From Gyromitra esculenta (taxonomy: Eukaryota > Ascomycota > Pezizomycetes > Pezizales > Discinaceae), in contig JBCAML010000009.1 in assembly GCA_038503075.1 (NCBI GenBank), forward strand, positions 1,116,001 to 1,180,000: a stretch of DNA of 64,000 nt, given 5' to 3'. How positions within the stretch are numbered: the first letter of the stretch is position 1; the number at the start of each line of letters is the position of its first letter. The notes under the pieces are model-generated. The model saw nothing but the letters and a program-made list of their open reading frames with translations, ran no database searches and was not told the origin of the DNA. The position numbers and the translations under genes were made by a program. This document shows positions 1 to 9,036 of the stretch, one piece after another.

Positions 1-197
1 TGGTGGTAATCATCAGCATATCGGAAAGGCCTCTACCATCTCTCGTTACGCTTCCCAGGGTCAAAAGGCTGGTCGTAAGTATCCCGGAATAGAAACCACC
101 CATATTAAAACGGGAGCCTCGCTAAGAATCGTGCTTTACAGTTATTGCCGCCCGTCGTACTGGTCTGCTACGCGGTACCCAAAAAACCAAGGAATAA
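1..197 (+). CDS. RPL2: 60S ribosomal protein uL2 (RPL2/L8), 3' end only
   Basis: Only the last two exons are inside the window. Exon 1..74 reads GGNHQHIGKASTISRYASQG and on to QKAG, then an intron 75..141 (GTAAGT donor, CTAAG branch-like site, CAG acceptor) interrupts a CTT leucine codon, and exon 142..197 reads IAARRTGLLRGTQKTKE and stop. These are the conserved C-terminal residues of the eukaryotic uL2 family, including the histidine-rich GGNHQH segment that lies near the peptidyl-transferase centre of the large subunit. The protein is cytosolic and essential. The gene starts before the window, so the upstream part and promoter are not seen. Identification is by family recall and is firm; the splice is supported because it joins the conserved sequence exactly. 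Confidence 0.95.
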
Positions 198-1426
198 ACG
201 GTGGGATAAAAGCTGGTGGTGTGGTTGGTGTTTTCTGTTACGATTTCTGGTTTTCTCTTTTTTTTGTGGGACAGGTTGTTTTTCTTTTTTTTCTCCCTTG
301 GGAATTGGGTTGGAACCAAAAAAAAAAGAGGGAAGAAGGGATATGGTACAAAAAATGTTACGATATTCCGCAAGGAGAGGCATCAAAAGTACCATGTTCT
401 GGAGGCAACATACCATCCCCCCCCACAGGAACTAGAAATCTAATGGCGTCCTGAACAATCTTGAGGATCATGGGCTCGAGTGTGATGTGAAAAGAAAAAG
501 AAGGAGCTGTAGAAAGTGAATTCCCTACTTGTAGAATTCGATACAGTCGAGTTTCGATATAGCTACAAACATACGGTCCGTTTCACTCACGCATAAAACC
601 CACCTCGATCTAACCACCACCCTAATGCAAGTATATGATTTTGTCGCTCGAGCATATGTTTATTTCAAGCCTACTGTACCCATAAACAAAACAATCCCGA
701 TTCTGAATCCCATTGAGCTCTAATGACATCCTACATTTGTTAGAAACATACTGTAAAATAACACGCTTCTCCGGCATAATACATGTACCTTTTCTGCCCA
801 GAAATGTAGGTTGATGGGCTGCATCACAAAGCCATCGCACATACTCTCAAAACACGATCAGAGTCGAGTCTAACATACTACCAGATAGTCAACTCTGAAA
901 CCTGCCTTTTGCATCAGCCACATACATAAAGACCTTCGAGTGGTAGGATACTGATAATTTAGCCACATTTCATATTGCGCCGGACGCGGATGCTCTTCGA
1001 TATTTCAGAAGCACATACGGCGCCACGAGTTCACGTGCCTATGAGATTTTGCAGTATCTGGAGTAGTGGAGGTGCTGGAGAAGCTTCCTAATGTGTGATG
1101 GATGCGTATATAGGCTGGAAGCAGTGGGAGCTGAAAGTGTCCACTGACGGCTCCGGAGTGCTAGAGGGCTCGAGGGACAAAGAATTTAGATCTACACAGA
1201 TTGCGATATATCGAAAATAAATATTACTATCGAGTATATTCTACAGGAGGCTTATTTGTGTGACGAGTGATATTCCATGATCACGCACATGAGGGAAAAG
1301 TACAAAAAACCTTTGACAGCTTTCGCAGAATATATCCTGATAAATTTTTATCTATATTTTTAGAATATTAGATTAGTTGCTTGATTTTCTACAAGCTAAC
1401 AGCGCACCCCTGTCTATGTGTATGTG
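198..1426. other. Intergenic region, RPL2 downstream
   Basis: No credible gene is seen. The first 150 bases are T-rich and A-rich 3' untranslated sequence. At 1264-1280 there is one copy of a dispersed 17-base motif (CGAGTGATATTYYRTGA) that recurs at 37964, 57203 and 61745. Short reading frames here have no recognisable content. Confidence 0.6.
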
Positions 1427-1498
1427 CTCGTGTCGCCGGATTGCTACTGTTCTCCCTTCCATAGAAGTACTGGCTAAAAAATAAAGTCAGGTTCTTCA

Positions 1499-1592
1499 TT
1501 TTTTTTTTTTTTTTTGTTAAATCATTGTTTCATTGTTTTATCTAGGTACAAGAATATCACATGCAACCGAAGTTATAGCGTGAACAAAACCC
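1499..1592 (-). mobile_element. Short poly-A retroposon (SINE-like), copy 1
   Basis: On the minus strand the copy begins GGGTTTTGTTCACGCTATAA and ends in a run of about 17 A residues (T run 1499-1515). It is about 85% alike to the copy at 8744-8832, which has a clear target duplication. Here no target duplication can be seen; the A run abuts TGAAGAACCTGAC, the same flank as the other copy with part of the duplication missing. No convincing A or B box of a tRNA-type promoter was found, so the source RNA is unknown. Confidence 0.55.
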
Positions 1593-1738
1593 TACTCTCA
1601 CAACCCTCCTAGACAATAGGAAAATACAAAAGAGACGAAACAAAATAACCAGTGAACAAGATAGTTATTGAAGCTGATGATGGTGAAGTTTAATGTGTGA
1701 TTGGTAGAATACTGCTGGCCGTACTAGTAGCAGTCTAC

Positions 1739-2133
1739 TCTCACGGTTCAGTCCCTCGATAAGCCCTTTAGTATCGCGAAGGTGGCGATCTTCTTAAGTG
1801 AGTCTTGCGTCGAAAAGTGCAGTGTGTCTACAAATTCTACAGTGGGTATACTTCCAGGCGAAGTATCAGCGATGTTTCACAGTGACAGCGAAGGTTCTGA
1901 GGTAGAACCGAGGTGTTTTTAAAGTAATACAGGTAGAAGTAAAACGAGAACGTTGCTTAAGAAAAGAAGAAGAAAAGGAACAAGAACGACCAAAATCCAT
2001 CGCTTAAATACCCCGCTTTCCTTAACAAAAACTTATAACCGAAAGATAACCGAACAACAAAGAGATTGTACAACCACCCAAACAATGATACAACCAACAA
2101 CCAAGCCATGACTCATTATCCAAAATCAATCCA
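1739..2133 (-). repeat. Diverged solo LTR, related to the gypsy LTRs, reversed
   Basis: Reverse-complemented, this stretch aligns through its length with the LTRs at 2373 and 7969: a TTGTTGTTCGGTTAT block, GCGGGGTATTTAAG with the TATA-like core, CTTAAGCAACGTTCTCG, CTCGGTTCTACCTCAGAAC, and a terminal ACCGTGAGA. Many substitutions separate it from the two LTRs, so it belongs to an older or sister family. No gag or pol remains beside it in this orientation, hence a solo LTR or a remnant. Confidence 0.7.
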
Positions 2134-2372
2134 TGAAATCTACTGGCGCATCAAGCACAAACGAGGTAGAGACGAAGGCGCGCACTAAGCGAGGGCGAAG
2201 AGTGGCTGTAACCGAGATCCGAATAGTGGCTATAACTGAGATCCGAGTTGCAGCCGAAAAGAGAAGAGGGGGCCCTTGAGTCTCGCTAGGAGAGGGCAAA
2301 GGGTGAAGAGTGTATCATGATGGATGCTTCCTGCAAGATTGCGAGAGGAGGAGAAGATATCGAAGGGTTTCG
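2134..2372. other. Unassigned spacer between solo LTR and 5' LTR
   Basis: Purine-rich sequence. An imperfect doublet of about 22 bases is present (TGGCTGTAACCGAGATCCGA, then TGGCTATAACTGAGATCCGA, 2211-2253). No reading frame of note. It may be internal sequence of a lost element. Confidence 0.4.
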
Positions 2373-2776
2373 TGGATGGAACCGGGTAATGGGTTAGGAC
2401 GAAATGGTTGGTGTTTACGAAGAATTTCGCTTTGGGTATAATGGGCTTTGTTGTTCGGTTATGTTTCGGTTGTCGGATTGTTGGCTTGTGTTACGTGAAG
2501 CGGGGTATTTAAGTGAAGGATCTCGCCATTTTTGTTCTCTCTTTCTTCTCTCCAAGAACGTTCTCGTTACCTTCTGCTGTAGCTATCAAATAACATCTCG
2601 GTTCTACCTCGTAACTCTCGCTGTCGCCGTCTACCTGCTGCTCTACCTCGCTCGAGATAGACCTTCGTAGAACTTGTAGAAACGCTGCACTCTTCGAACG
2701 TGTTATACCCTCGATTAAGTAGCACTGCTCACCTTCAGGGATACTGAAGGGCTTAACTTGAGGCTCAACCGTGAGA
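2373..2776 (+). repeat. 5' LTR of the gypsy element
   Basis: Direct repeat of 7969-8382. It holds a TATTTAA box near 2506, a pyrimidine-rich stretch and the probable transcript start region around 2550. Compared with the 3' LTR it lacks single bases at several places, including the AAGCAACGT motif, which here reads AAGAACGT. Confidence 0.85.
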
Positions 2777-2778
2777 TT

Positions 2779-2787
2779 ACGTTGCTT
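2779..2787 (+). promoter_or_regulatory. Candidate self-primer binding site (ACGTTGCTT)
   Basis: Two bases after the 5' LTR is ACGTTGCTT, the exact complement of AAGCAACGT found in the 3' LTR (8156-8164) and in the reversed solo LTR (1950-1958). That LTR motif lies about 55 bases after the TATA-like box, where an mRNA could start. No tRNA 3'-end complement (TGG...) follows the LTR. This matches the self-priming known in Tf1/sushi-type elements; it is an inference from a 9-base match. Confidence 0.45.
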
Positions 2788-2969
2788 CCTCCATCTACAC
2801 CTTCTACCCCAAATCGCCCCCTCATGGGAATCACCGCTTGGATTCACCAATCCATTTTAAACATCTTCCCTTGTTTGACACTGAGAAAACCCCTCACTGA
2901 AGTCACCCCTGAGTGGCTTGATCAAGAATACCTACAAAAAAACACCTCACCCCGTCCACCAACCTCATC

Positions 2970-4292
2970 ATGAGCTCATCCGCTGCCATTGCCCCTTCCA
3001 TGGAAGGAATTGCTGTCTCTTCTCCACGCTTCCCCACACGAGAAGCCTTCGCCCAAGCCATCAGAGAAGACCCCTCCGAACACTATAACTTACTCCGAGA
3101 TCTCTACCAGGCGCTGGAGGACCAAATCAATGTCCTCCAAGAAAGCGAACGGGAAAGTGAGGTGAAACTCAACACTGCTCGGATCCAGACCGATAACGCC
3201 CTTCGCCATGCTACCGAACAGGATCAACGGGTCGCCGAGGCTGCAAATCTGATTGCCCGGTTACGGCAAGAACGAAACGAAGCCCGAACCATTAGTCAAG
3301 CACCCCCCGCTCCACCCAATCTTGCAGCTACCCCACCTCCGCCAATGAACTCTCACCGTTCAGAACGTATGCCGGACCCGGAAAAGTTTGACGGATCCAG
3401 GACCAAACTTCCCGGATTCATCCTCCAACTGCGCTCCAAGTTAACTGTTAACCGAGATCGCTTCGCAGACGAGACTACGATGATCCTCTACACCATCAAT
3501 CGGCTAGAAGGAGCAGCACTGGAACAGGTCCACCACACTGTCCTTCCCTCCGGCCTCACTACCTGGACTAGTGCAGAACAACTTATCGCCGCCCTAGAGA
3601 CTGCCTTTGGAGATCCAGACCCAACCGGCACTGCTCGACGAGAACTCCACCAGCTCCGTCAAGGTAAGCGTGATTTTTCAGCTTACCTAGCCGACTTTCA
3701 GAGAATCATGGGACAGTTGAACTTTGATGAGAACTCCAAGATGGACGCACTGGAACACGGGATGTCGGAGGAACTGAAGGAAGCTATGGTATTCGCACCC
3801 ATCGCCCCAGCCAACCTTCAGGAAATGATCCTCACTCTCACTCGGCTCGACAATCGCATTCGAGCCTGTAAGGCAGAGAAGAGAAGAAATGCTCGTGACA
3901 GCATGGGCCAATTCAATGCTCCCACCGCCTTCACCCCCGCCTCCTCCTTTACCCCAGGAGGACTAGCTCCCATGGACCTATCATTCGGCCGCACCAGCAA
4001 CACCTCTCGCCCCCCTCAAGATCAACGGTACACAATGGTTAATGGAAGGAGGAAGTTGTCGGAAGAGGAAAAACAGTGGCGTCGTTCCACTGGGAAATGC
4101 ATGTTTTGTGCGGCCCCAGACCACTCATACGCCAACTGCCCCTCCGCTCCAAAAAAGCCTACCATGAGGGGAGCCCTCACCGCACCGCCCACCACTCGTA
4201 CACCCCCCGCTTCCTCGCTCCCACCGCCCCCTCTTCCTCCTCAGTTTTTCGCATTAGAATCAGCAGACTCTTCCAACGAGTCTTTAAACTAG
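2970..4292 (+). CDS. Gag polyprotein of the gypsy element
   Basis: 440 residues. The first third is predicted coiled (LLRDLYQALEDQINVLQE and following heptads). The middle matches the retrotransposon gag capsid pattern (around residues 135-300: PEKFDGSRTKLPGFILQL, then DKNRF-like, and YLADFQRIMGQLNFDE). A CCHC zinc knuckle, CMFCAAPDHSYANC (C-x2-C-x4-H-x4-C), lies near residue 380, followed by a Pro-rich tail. Gag forms the cytoplasmic virus-like particle and binds the element RNA. The start at 2970 is the first ATG after the leader. The stop at 4292 lies inside the pol overlap, and a slip site at 4151-4157 could join gag to pol. No break is seen in gag. Confidence 0.9.
   Translation: MSSSAAIAPSMEGIAVSSPRFPTREAFAQAIREDPSEHYNLLRDLYQALEDQINVLQESERESEVKLNTARIQTDNALRHATEQDQRVAEAANLIARLRQERNEARTISQAPPAPPNLAATPPPPMNSHRSERMPDPEKFDGSRTKLPGFILQLRSKLTVNRDRFADETTMILYTINRLEGAALEQVHHTVLPSGLTTWTSAEQLIAALETAFGDPDPTGTARRELHQLRQGKRDFSAYLADFQRIMGQLNFDENSKMDALEHGMSEELKEAMVFAPIAPANLQEMILTLTRLDNRIRACKAEKRRNARDSMGQFNAPTAFTPASSFTPGGLAPMDLSFGRTSNTSRPPQDQRYTMVNGRRKLSEEEKQWRRSTGKCMFCAAPDHSYANCPSAPKKPTMRGALTAPPTTRTPPASSLPPPPLPPQFFALESADSSNESLN
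4151..4157 (+). promoter_or_regulatory. Candidate -1 ribosomal frameshift site A_AAA_AAG
   Basis: In the gag frame the bases read CCA AAA AAG, giving the heptamer A AAA AAG, a known -1 slippery form. It sits just after the zinc knuckle and inside the 4076-4292 overlap. The pol frame is -1 relative to gag, so a slip here would fuse gag with the zinc knuckle to pol. A downstream stimulatory structure was not assessed. Confidence 0.55.
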
Positions 4293-6415
4293 TCCAACCA
4301 AGGCTGACCAGTGACCCTGCCTTGGTTCCCATTTCTTTACCCTTGTCAGCATTTTCTATTTCGGGCTTTTCAGTATCGGATATGTGTGTGGAGGATCAGT
4401 TGGATGGGGAACATTTTGTTATATCATGTAGCATTTCCCATAACAATAAAATCATTAAAACCCACGCACTATTGGATACCGGAGCCTCAGGATTTGCTTT
4501 CATAGATAAAGAATTTGCGAGTCACCACTCTTTACCCCTTACTTCTTTAAAAAAACCTCGACAGCTTGAAGTCATCGATGGTCGCCCTGTCGCCTCAGGA
4601 GACATCACCCATATCATTAACCTCAACCTGTCTATTCAAAACCACCAAGAACAAGCCCCCTGCTTTGTGACCCAACTGGGCCACTACCCCTTAGTCTTAG
4701 GAATACCATGGATGAATCATCACGATGTCCAGCTTCATTTTGCCGACAAACGCATTGAGTTTAACTCTAAACTCTGCACTACACACTGCGCCCCTCATTC
4801 CCCCGTGGTATCTACCCCATCGATCCCCGCTCCTTCAAGATTGAACATGTCTTTCATCAATGCTGCCAGCTTCAGAACCCTTACTCGAAAACGTTCCCTG
4901 CAAGCGTACGCGATGTCCCTCTATGAAATTAATAAAATTCTAGAGGAGAAAACAACGAAGGAAGAATGGAGAACAAGGATTCCTACCGAATATCATGACT
5001 TCTTGGATATGTTTGACAAGAAGAAAGCCCAAGGCCTATCCCCACGTCGATCCTATGACCATAAGATACAACTCCAAGATGGGAAAGAAGCCCCATTCGG
5101 CCCTCTGTACGGGATGTCTCGGGAAGAGCTAATAGTCCTGAAAAAATACATTGAGGATAACCTTGAAAAAGGTTTCATCCGAGCTAGTTCTTCACCTGCC
5201 GGATCCCCTGTCCTTTTTGTAAAAAAGGCTGACGGCTCCCTCCGCTTATGTGTAGACTATCGGGGCCTTAATGCGATTACAGTCAAGGACCGCTATACCT
5301 CTCCCCTTATCCGAGAGACACTTGATCGACTAGCAAAGGCACAATGGTATACCAAACTCGACCTCCGCGATGGTTATCACCAAATACGCATTGCTGAAGG
5401 AGATGAATGGAAAACTGCCTTCCGTACCCGATACGGTCTCTACGAATATCAAGTTATGCCATTCGGCTTAACCAATGCACCTGGCACTTTTCAACGCTTT
5501 GTCAACGACTGCCTGAGGGAATATCTAGACATTTTCTGCACCGCCTACCTCGATGATATCCTTATCTATAGTGATACCTTCGCAGAACACCAAGTTCACG
5601 TCAGAAAGGTGCTCCAAACTCTCAAGGAGAACGAAATCTTGCTAAAGCCGGAAAAATGCGAGTTCCAAGTACAAACTACCAAGTACCTAGGACTCATTCT
5701 TACCCCCGATGGAATCAAAATGGACGAGGAAAAGCTCAAAGCCGTACGAGAATGGGGTACCCCAAAGAGTGTTAAAGATGTACAAGTCTTTTTAGGGTTC
5801 GCCAATTTCTATCGACGATTTATCCTAGGATTCTCAAAACTTGCCTCTCCCCTTACAGCATTGACAAAGAAAGGGGTTAGCTTTGAATGGACCGTCGAAG
5901 CAGACATCGCCTTCGAAAACTTAAAGCACGCCTTTACCACAGCACCAATTCTAATCCATTTCGACCCTGATAAAAAGATTATAGTCGAAACCGATGCCTC
6001 TGACTTTGTGTCTGGAGGAGTGCTATCTCAATACGATGATGCCGGTATTTTACACCCAGTAGCCTTCTTCTCCAAGAAGCACTCACCAGCCGAATGTAAC
6101 TATGAGATCTATGATAAGGAGCTACTAGCTATTATCAGAGTATTCGAGGAATGGCGCCCGGAACTCGAAGGTTCAAAACATCCTATCGACGTCATCAGTG
6201 ACCATAAGAACCTCGAATATTTCATGAGTACTAAGCAACTCAACCGTCGCCAAGCCAGATGGGCCGAATACTTATCTCGTTTTGATTTCGTAATTACATA
6301 CCGACTGCGCAGAAGGAGGAAACCTGACGCATTAACTCGGAGATCGGGAGATCTCCCAAGAAGGGATGAAAGATTAAAGACACCCGTAGAGCGCGCTAAA
6401 GAAGGAGAACATTGA
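4158..6415 (+). pseudogene. Pol part 1: protease, reverse transcriptase, RNase H
   Basis: Open in the -1 frame through the gag overlap (open from before 4076) to a stop at 6413-6415. Protease: active-site ALLDTGASGFAF at about 4465-4500. Reverse transcriptase: LRLCVDYRGLNAITVKDRY at 5240, MPFGLTNAPGTFQRFVND at 5460, and the catalytic YLDDILIYS at 5546-5572. RNase H: ETDASDFVSGGVLSQ at 5989, then KELLAI and SDHKNLEYF. The frame ends just after RNase H (PDALTRRSGDLP), where chromoviruses normally read on into integrase. The next frame begins at once in another register, so one indel or shift between 6387 and 6415 splits pol. I call it broken; a sequencing error is a real alternative. Confidence 0.85.
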
Positions 6416-7985
6416 CCCCAAGATAAGTTTGTTGTCGGCTACTTTCTCAAACGAAGCCGCTGAATTGGACGCCCCCCTAGAAAAGCTTTTTCTAGAAGGA
6501 TATATCGCTGACAAGTTTCCGAAAAAGATACTCGCAGCACTGAGGAATAAAGACCAACAGTCAAAGGAGATCACTTTAAGTGAATGTACCAACGAGAATA
6601 ACCGATTATGCTATCGAGGAAATCTCTACGTACCCAACTTCGATCCTCTTCGCCTGGAACTCATCAAAAGACATCATGACGCCCCTGCTGCCGGACACCC
6701 TGGACGAGATAAAACCTTCAAACTGGTCAGTAGAACCTTTTACTGGCCAAAGATGAGGGAATCGATCAGCCGTTATGTACGCAATTGCCATATTTGCCAA
6801 AAAGCAAAACCTGTCACCCAACGTACCTCAGGAGTCCTCCGTCCCCTACCCATACCAAATCGCCCCTGGCAAGAAGTTTCGATGGACTTCGTGACAGGCC
6901 TTCCGGAGTCAAACGGATATGATGCCATAATGGTAGTAGTTGACCGACTATCCAAAATGCGACACTTAATTCCCTGTAATACTACTGTCAACTCCAGAGA
7001 TGTAGCTGACTTGTACTTACAACATATTTGGAAATTACACGGACTTCCTACACATGTCACTTCTGATCGGGGCACTCAGTTCACTGCCCACTTCTGGAAG
7101 GAAGTATGTCAACGCTTAGGCATACAAGCCCGGATGTCTACCGCCTTTCATCCAGAAACAGACGGACAAACAGAAAGGTTAAACGCGGTAATGGAACAGT
7201 ATTTGCGCTCCTATGTCTCATACCAACAAGAAGACTGGAGTAAATGGCTACCGATGGCAGAGTTCTCGGCCAATAACCAAGAATCGGCAAGTACGAAGGT
7301 ATCCCCCTTTTTTGCTAATTACGGCTACCACCCCCGATTTGATACCTCTCGGGTTCCAACGGTCAATACCCCTCAAAGTCAAGATGCTACTACGTTCGCT
7401 AGTCGAATGCAAGAGCTATATGACTACTTAAGGACACAAATTAGGATTGCCCAGGACGTTCAGGAAACTGCTACCAATAAGCACAGAACCCCAGCCCCAG
7501 CCTATCGAGTTAAAGATCCCGTCTTCGTGTCAATGAAGAATGTAAGAACTACACGGAATACCGGAAAGCTAGACTGGAAATGGATGGGACCTTATTTTAT
7601 TAAAAAAACGATCTCCCCGTTCGCCTATGAAGTCGAGTTACCAACTTCGGTCAAGTACCACCCGGTCTTCCATGTTTCTTTATTGAAACCTGCCCCTAAC
7701 GACGCTCTCCCTGGCCAAATGATACCTCCCCCTATGCCTATTATTGTTAATGACCAGGAGGAGTACTACATCGAGAGAATCTTAGATCACCGCACCCATC
7801 GGGGGAAATCGCAATATCTTGTGGAGTGGACCGGCTATGCTCACCCTACGTGGGAACCTGCCGAAGACCTCAAAGATGCTGTCGCTCTCGACATCTTTCT
7901 CGCCCAACAGACTGATCCAACATCTGGTGCTCGCAGGAGCTCACGCTTGAAGAGGGGAGCTACTTTCATGGATGGAACCGGGTAA
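6390..7985 (+). pseudogene. Pol part 2: integrase with chromodomain
   Basis: The frame is open from 6390 to 7985; its own start would be a TTG at 6429, so it is a split-off pol segment and not a separate gene. An HHCC zinc finger (H-x-GHPGRDKT ... CHICQKAK) lies at about 6670-6815. The DDE core shows MVVVDRLSKM (6935), TSDRGTQFTAHFW (7058) and HPETDGQTERLN (7150). The chromodomain at the C terminus reads YYIERILDHRTHRGKSQYL then VEWTGYAHPTWEP. Chromodomains of this class steer insertion to marked chromatin. The last residues run into the 3' LTR, as is common in this group. Confidence 0.85.
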
Positions 7986-8382
7986 TGGGTTAGGACGAAA
8001 TGGTTGGTGTTTACGAAGAATTTCCTTTGGGTATAATGGCTTTGTTGTTCGGTTATGTTTCGGTTGTCGCTGGATTGTTGGCTTGTGTTACGTGAAAGCG
8101 GGGTATTTAAGTGAAGGATCTCAGTCATTTTTGTTCTCTCTTTTCTTCTCTCCTTAAGCAACGTTCTCGTTACCTTCTGCTGTAGCTATCAAATAACATC
8201 TCGGTTCTACCTCAGAACTCTCGCTGTCGCCGTCTACCTTGCTGCCTCTACCTCGCCTTGAGATAGACCTTCGTAGAACTTGTAGAAACGCTGCACTCTT
8301 CGAACGTGTTATACCCTCGATTAAGTAGCACTGCTCACCTTCAGGGATACTGAAGGGCTTAACTTGAGGCTCAACCGTGAGA
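7969..8382 (+). repeat. 3' LTR of the gypsy element
   Basis: Direct repeat of 2373-2776, starting TGGATGGAACC and ending CAACCGTGAGA. TATTTAAG is near 8104 and CTTAAGCAACGTTCTCG at 8153-8169. The integrase frame ends inside it. Confidence 0.85.
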
Positions 8383-8490
8383 CGGGGGTGAAGCCTAAGT
8401 GCTAAAGACTTTTGGCCCTGTGTCACCCCGTTGCAACGCAGAAGGAGGAGTGTTGCTTCAAGCGAGCGAAGTGTAGAGGAGAGGGAGCGT

Positions 8491-8866
8491 GAAAGTCAGG
8501 TTCTTCAATAACCCTAAGTACATATATAGCAACAAGCTCCAACCCCTCAAGCCAAAATTGACAATGAAAAGTAAGAAATGAGATTAGCAAAAAATCTAAG
8601 AAGCTTCCTTACTTTTGCTCTCCTTAACCTTCATCCTGCAAATAAAATTCACTTACTTATTGGTTTACATGGTAGTCGTGAGCTGGTTTGGTGGGTTGCA
8701 CCCGTTGCTATATATAAGCCTACATGTAGTTAGGCTTGTTGAATGGGTTTTGTTCACGCTATAACTACGGTTGCATGTGGCATTCTTGTACCTTTAGAAA
8801 CAATGAAACAATGATTTAACAAAAAAAAAAAAGTTAGGCTTGTTGAAGAACCAGACTTTATTTTTC
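8491..8866. mobile_element. Small inverted-repeat element carrying the retroposon
   Basis: The ends are AAGTCAGGTTCTTCAA (8491) and, reversed, AAGTCTGGTTCTTCAA (8866). Subterminal blocks TATATAGCAAC...CAACCC are also inverted. Inside lies the retroposon at 8744-8832. It is part of the right arm of the larger inverted block; whether it was once a free MITE is unclear. Confidence 0.4.
8744..8832 (+). mobile_element. Short poly-A retroposon (SINE-like), copy 2, with 15-base target duplication
   Basis: About 77 bases from TGGGTTTTGTTCACGCTATA to GATTTAAC, then 12 A residues. It is flanked on both sides by a perfect 15-base direct repeat, GTTAGGCTTGTTGAA (8729-8743 and 8833-8847). A poly-A tail with a long target duplication is the mark of LINE-driven insertion. 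The body is too short for a normal tRNA-SINE, and no A/B box is obvious. Confidence 0.7.
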
Positions 8867-9036
8867 AGCTTGTAGACCTATCCACCAAAAACCATCTAAC
8901 GAGACAAGCTATGATTGGCTAGTTCTTGAGAAGTGTAGCTAAGAATTTGGTCGCCGCGCTAGAAAGTTTCCTACATCCATAGAAATCCAGATCTATTTCC
9001 TAGATAAGGAAAGCAACAGCAATCCGGCGACATGAG

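Larger units (their letters stand above)
2373..8382 (+). mobile_element. Ty3/gypsy LTR retrotransposon, chromovirus type
   Basis: A 6-kb element with direct LTRs (2373-2776 and 7969-8382), gag with a zinc knuckle, then protease, reverse transcriptase, RNase H, integrase and a C-terminal chromodomain in that order. The order RT-RH-IN and the chromodomain place it in the chromovirus branch of Ty3/gypsy. The two LTRs differ mostly by one-base indels. No 5-base target duplication is evident next to the LTR ends chosen, so the ends may be off by a few bases or the element may be recombinant. The pol frame is broken near 6390-6415, so this copy is probably not autonomous. Confidence 0.92.
1427..9036. 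mobile_element. Composite nested repeat block bounded by inverted arms
   Basis: Seen: the left edge (1427 inward, CTCGTGTCGCCGGATTGCT) and the right edge (9036 inward on the minus strand, CTCATGTCGCCGGATTGCT) are inverted copies. The similarity continues inward through a shared AATAAAGTCWGGTTCTTCA block to a shared retroposon copy at 1499-1592 and 8744-8832. A TA dinucleotide follows the right edge at 9037-9038; the left edge is preceded by TG. Between the arms lie a reversed solo LTR and a complete-length gypsy element. Inference: a terminal-inverted-repeat DNA transposon, or an inverted pair of its relics, was later invaded by retroelements. The same CTCATGTCGCC ends bound a 108-base MITE at 45994-46101, so this is a repeat family. 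No transposase for the outer element is visible. Confidence 0.5.
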
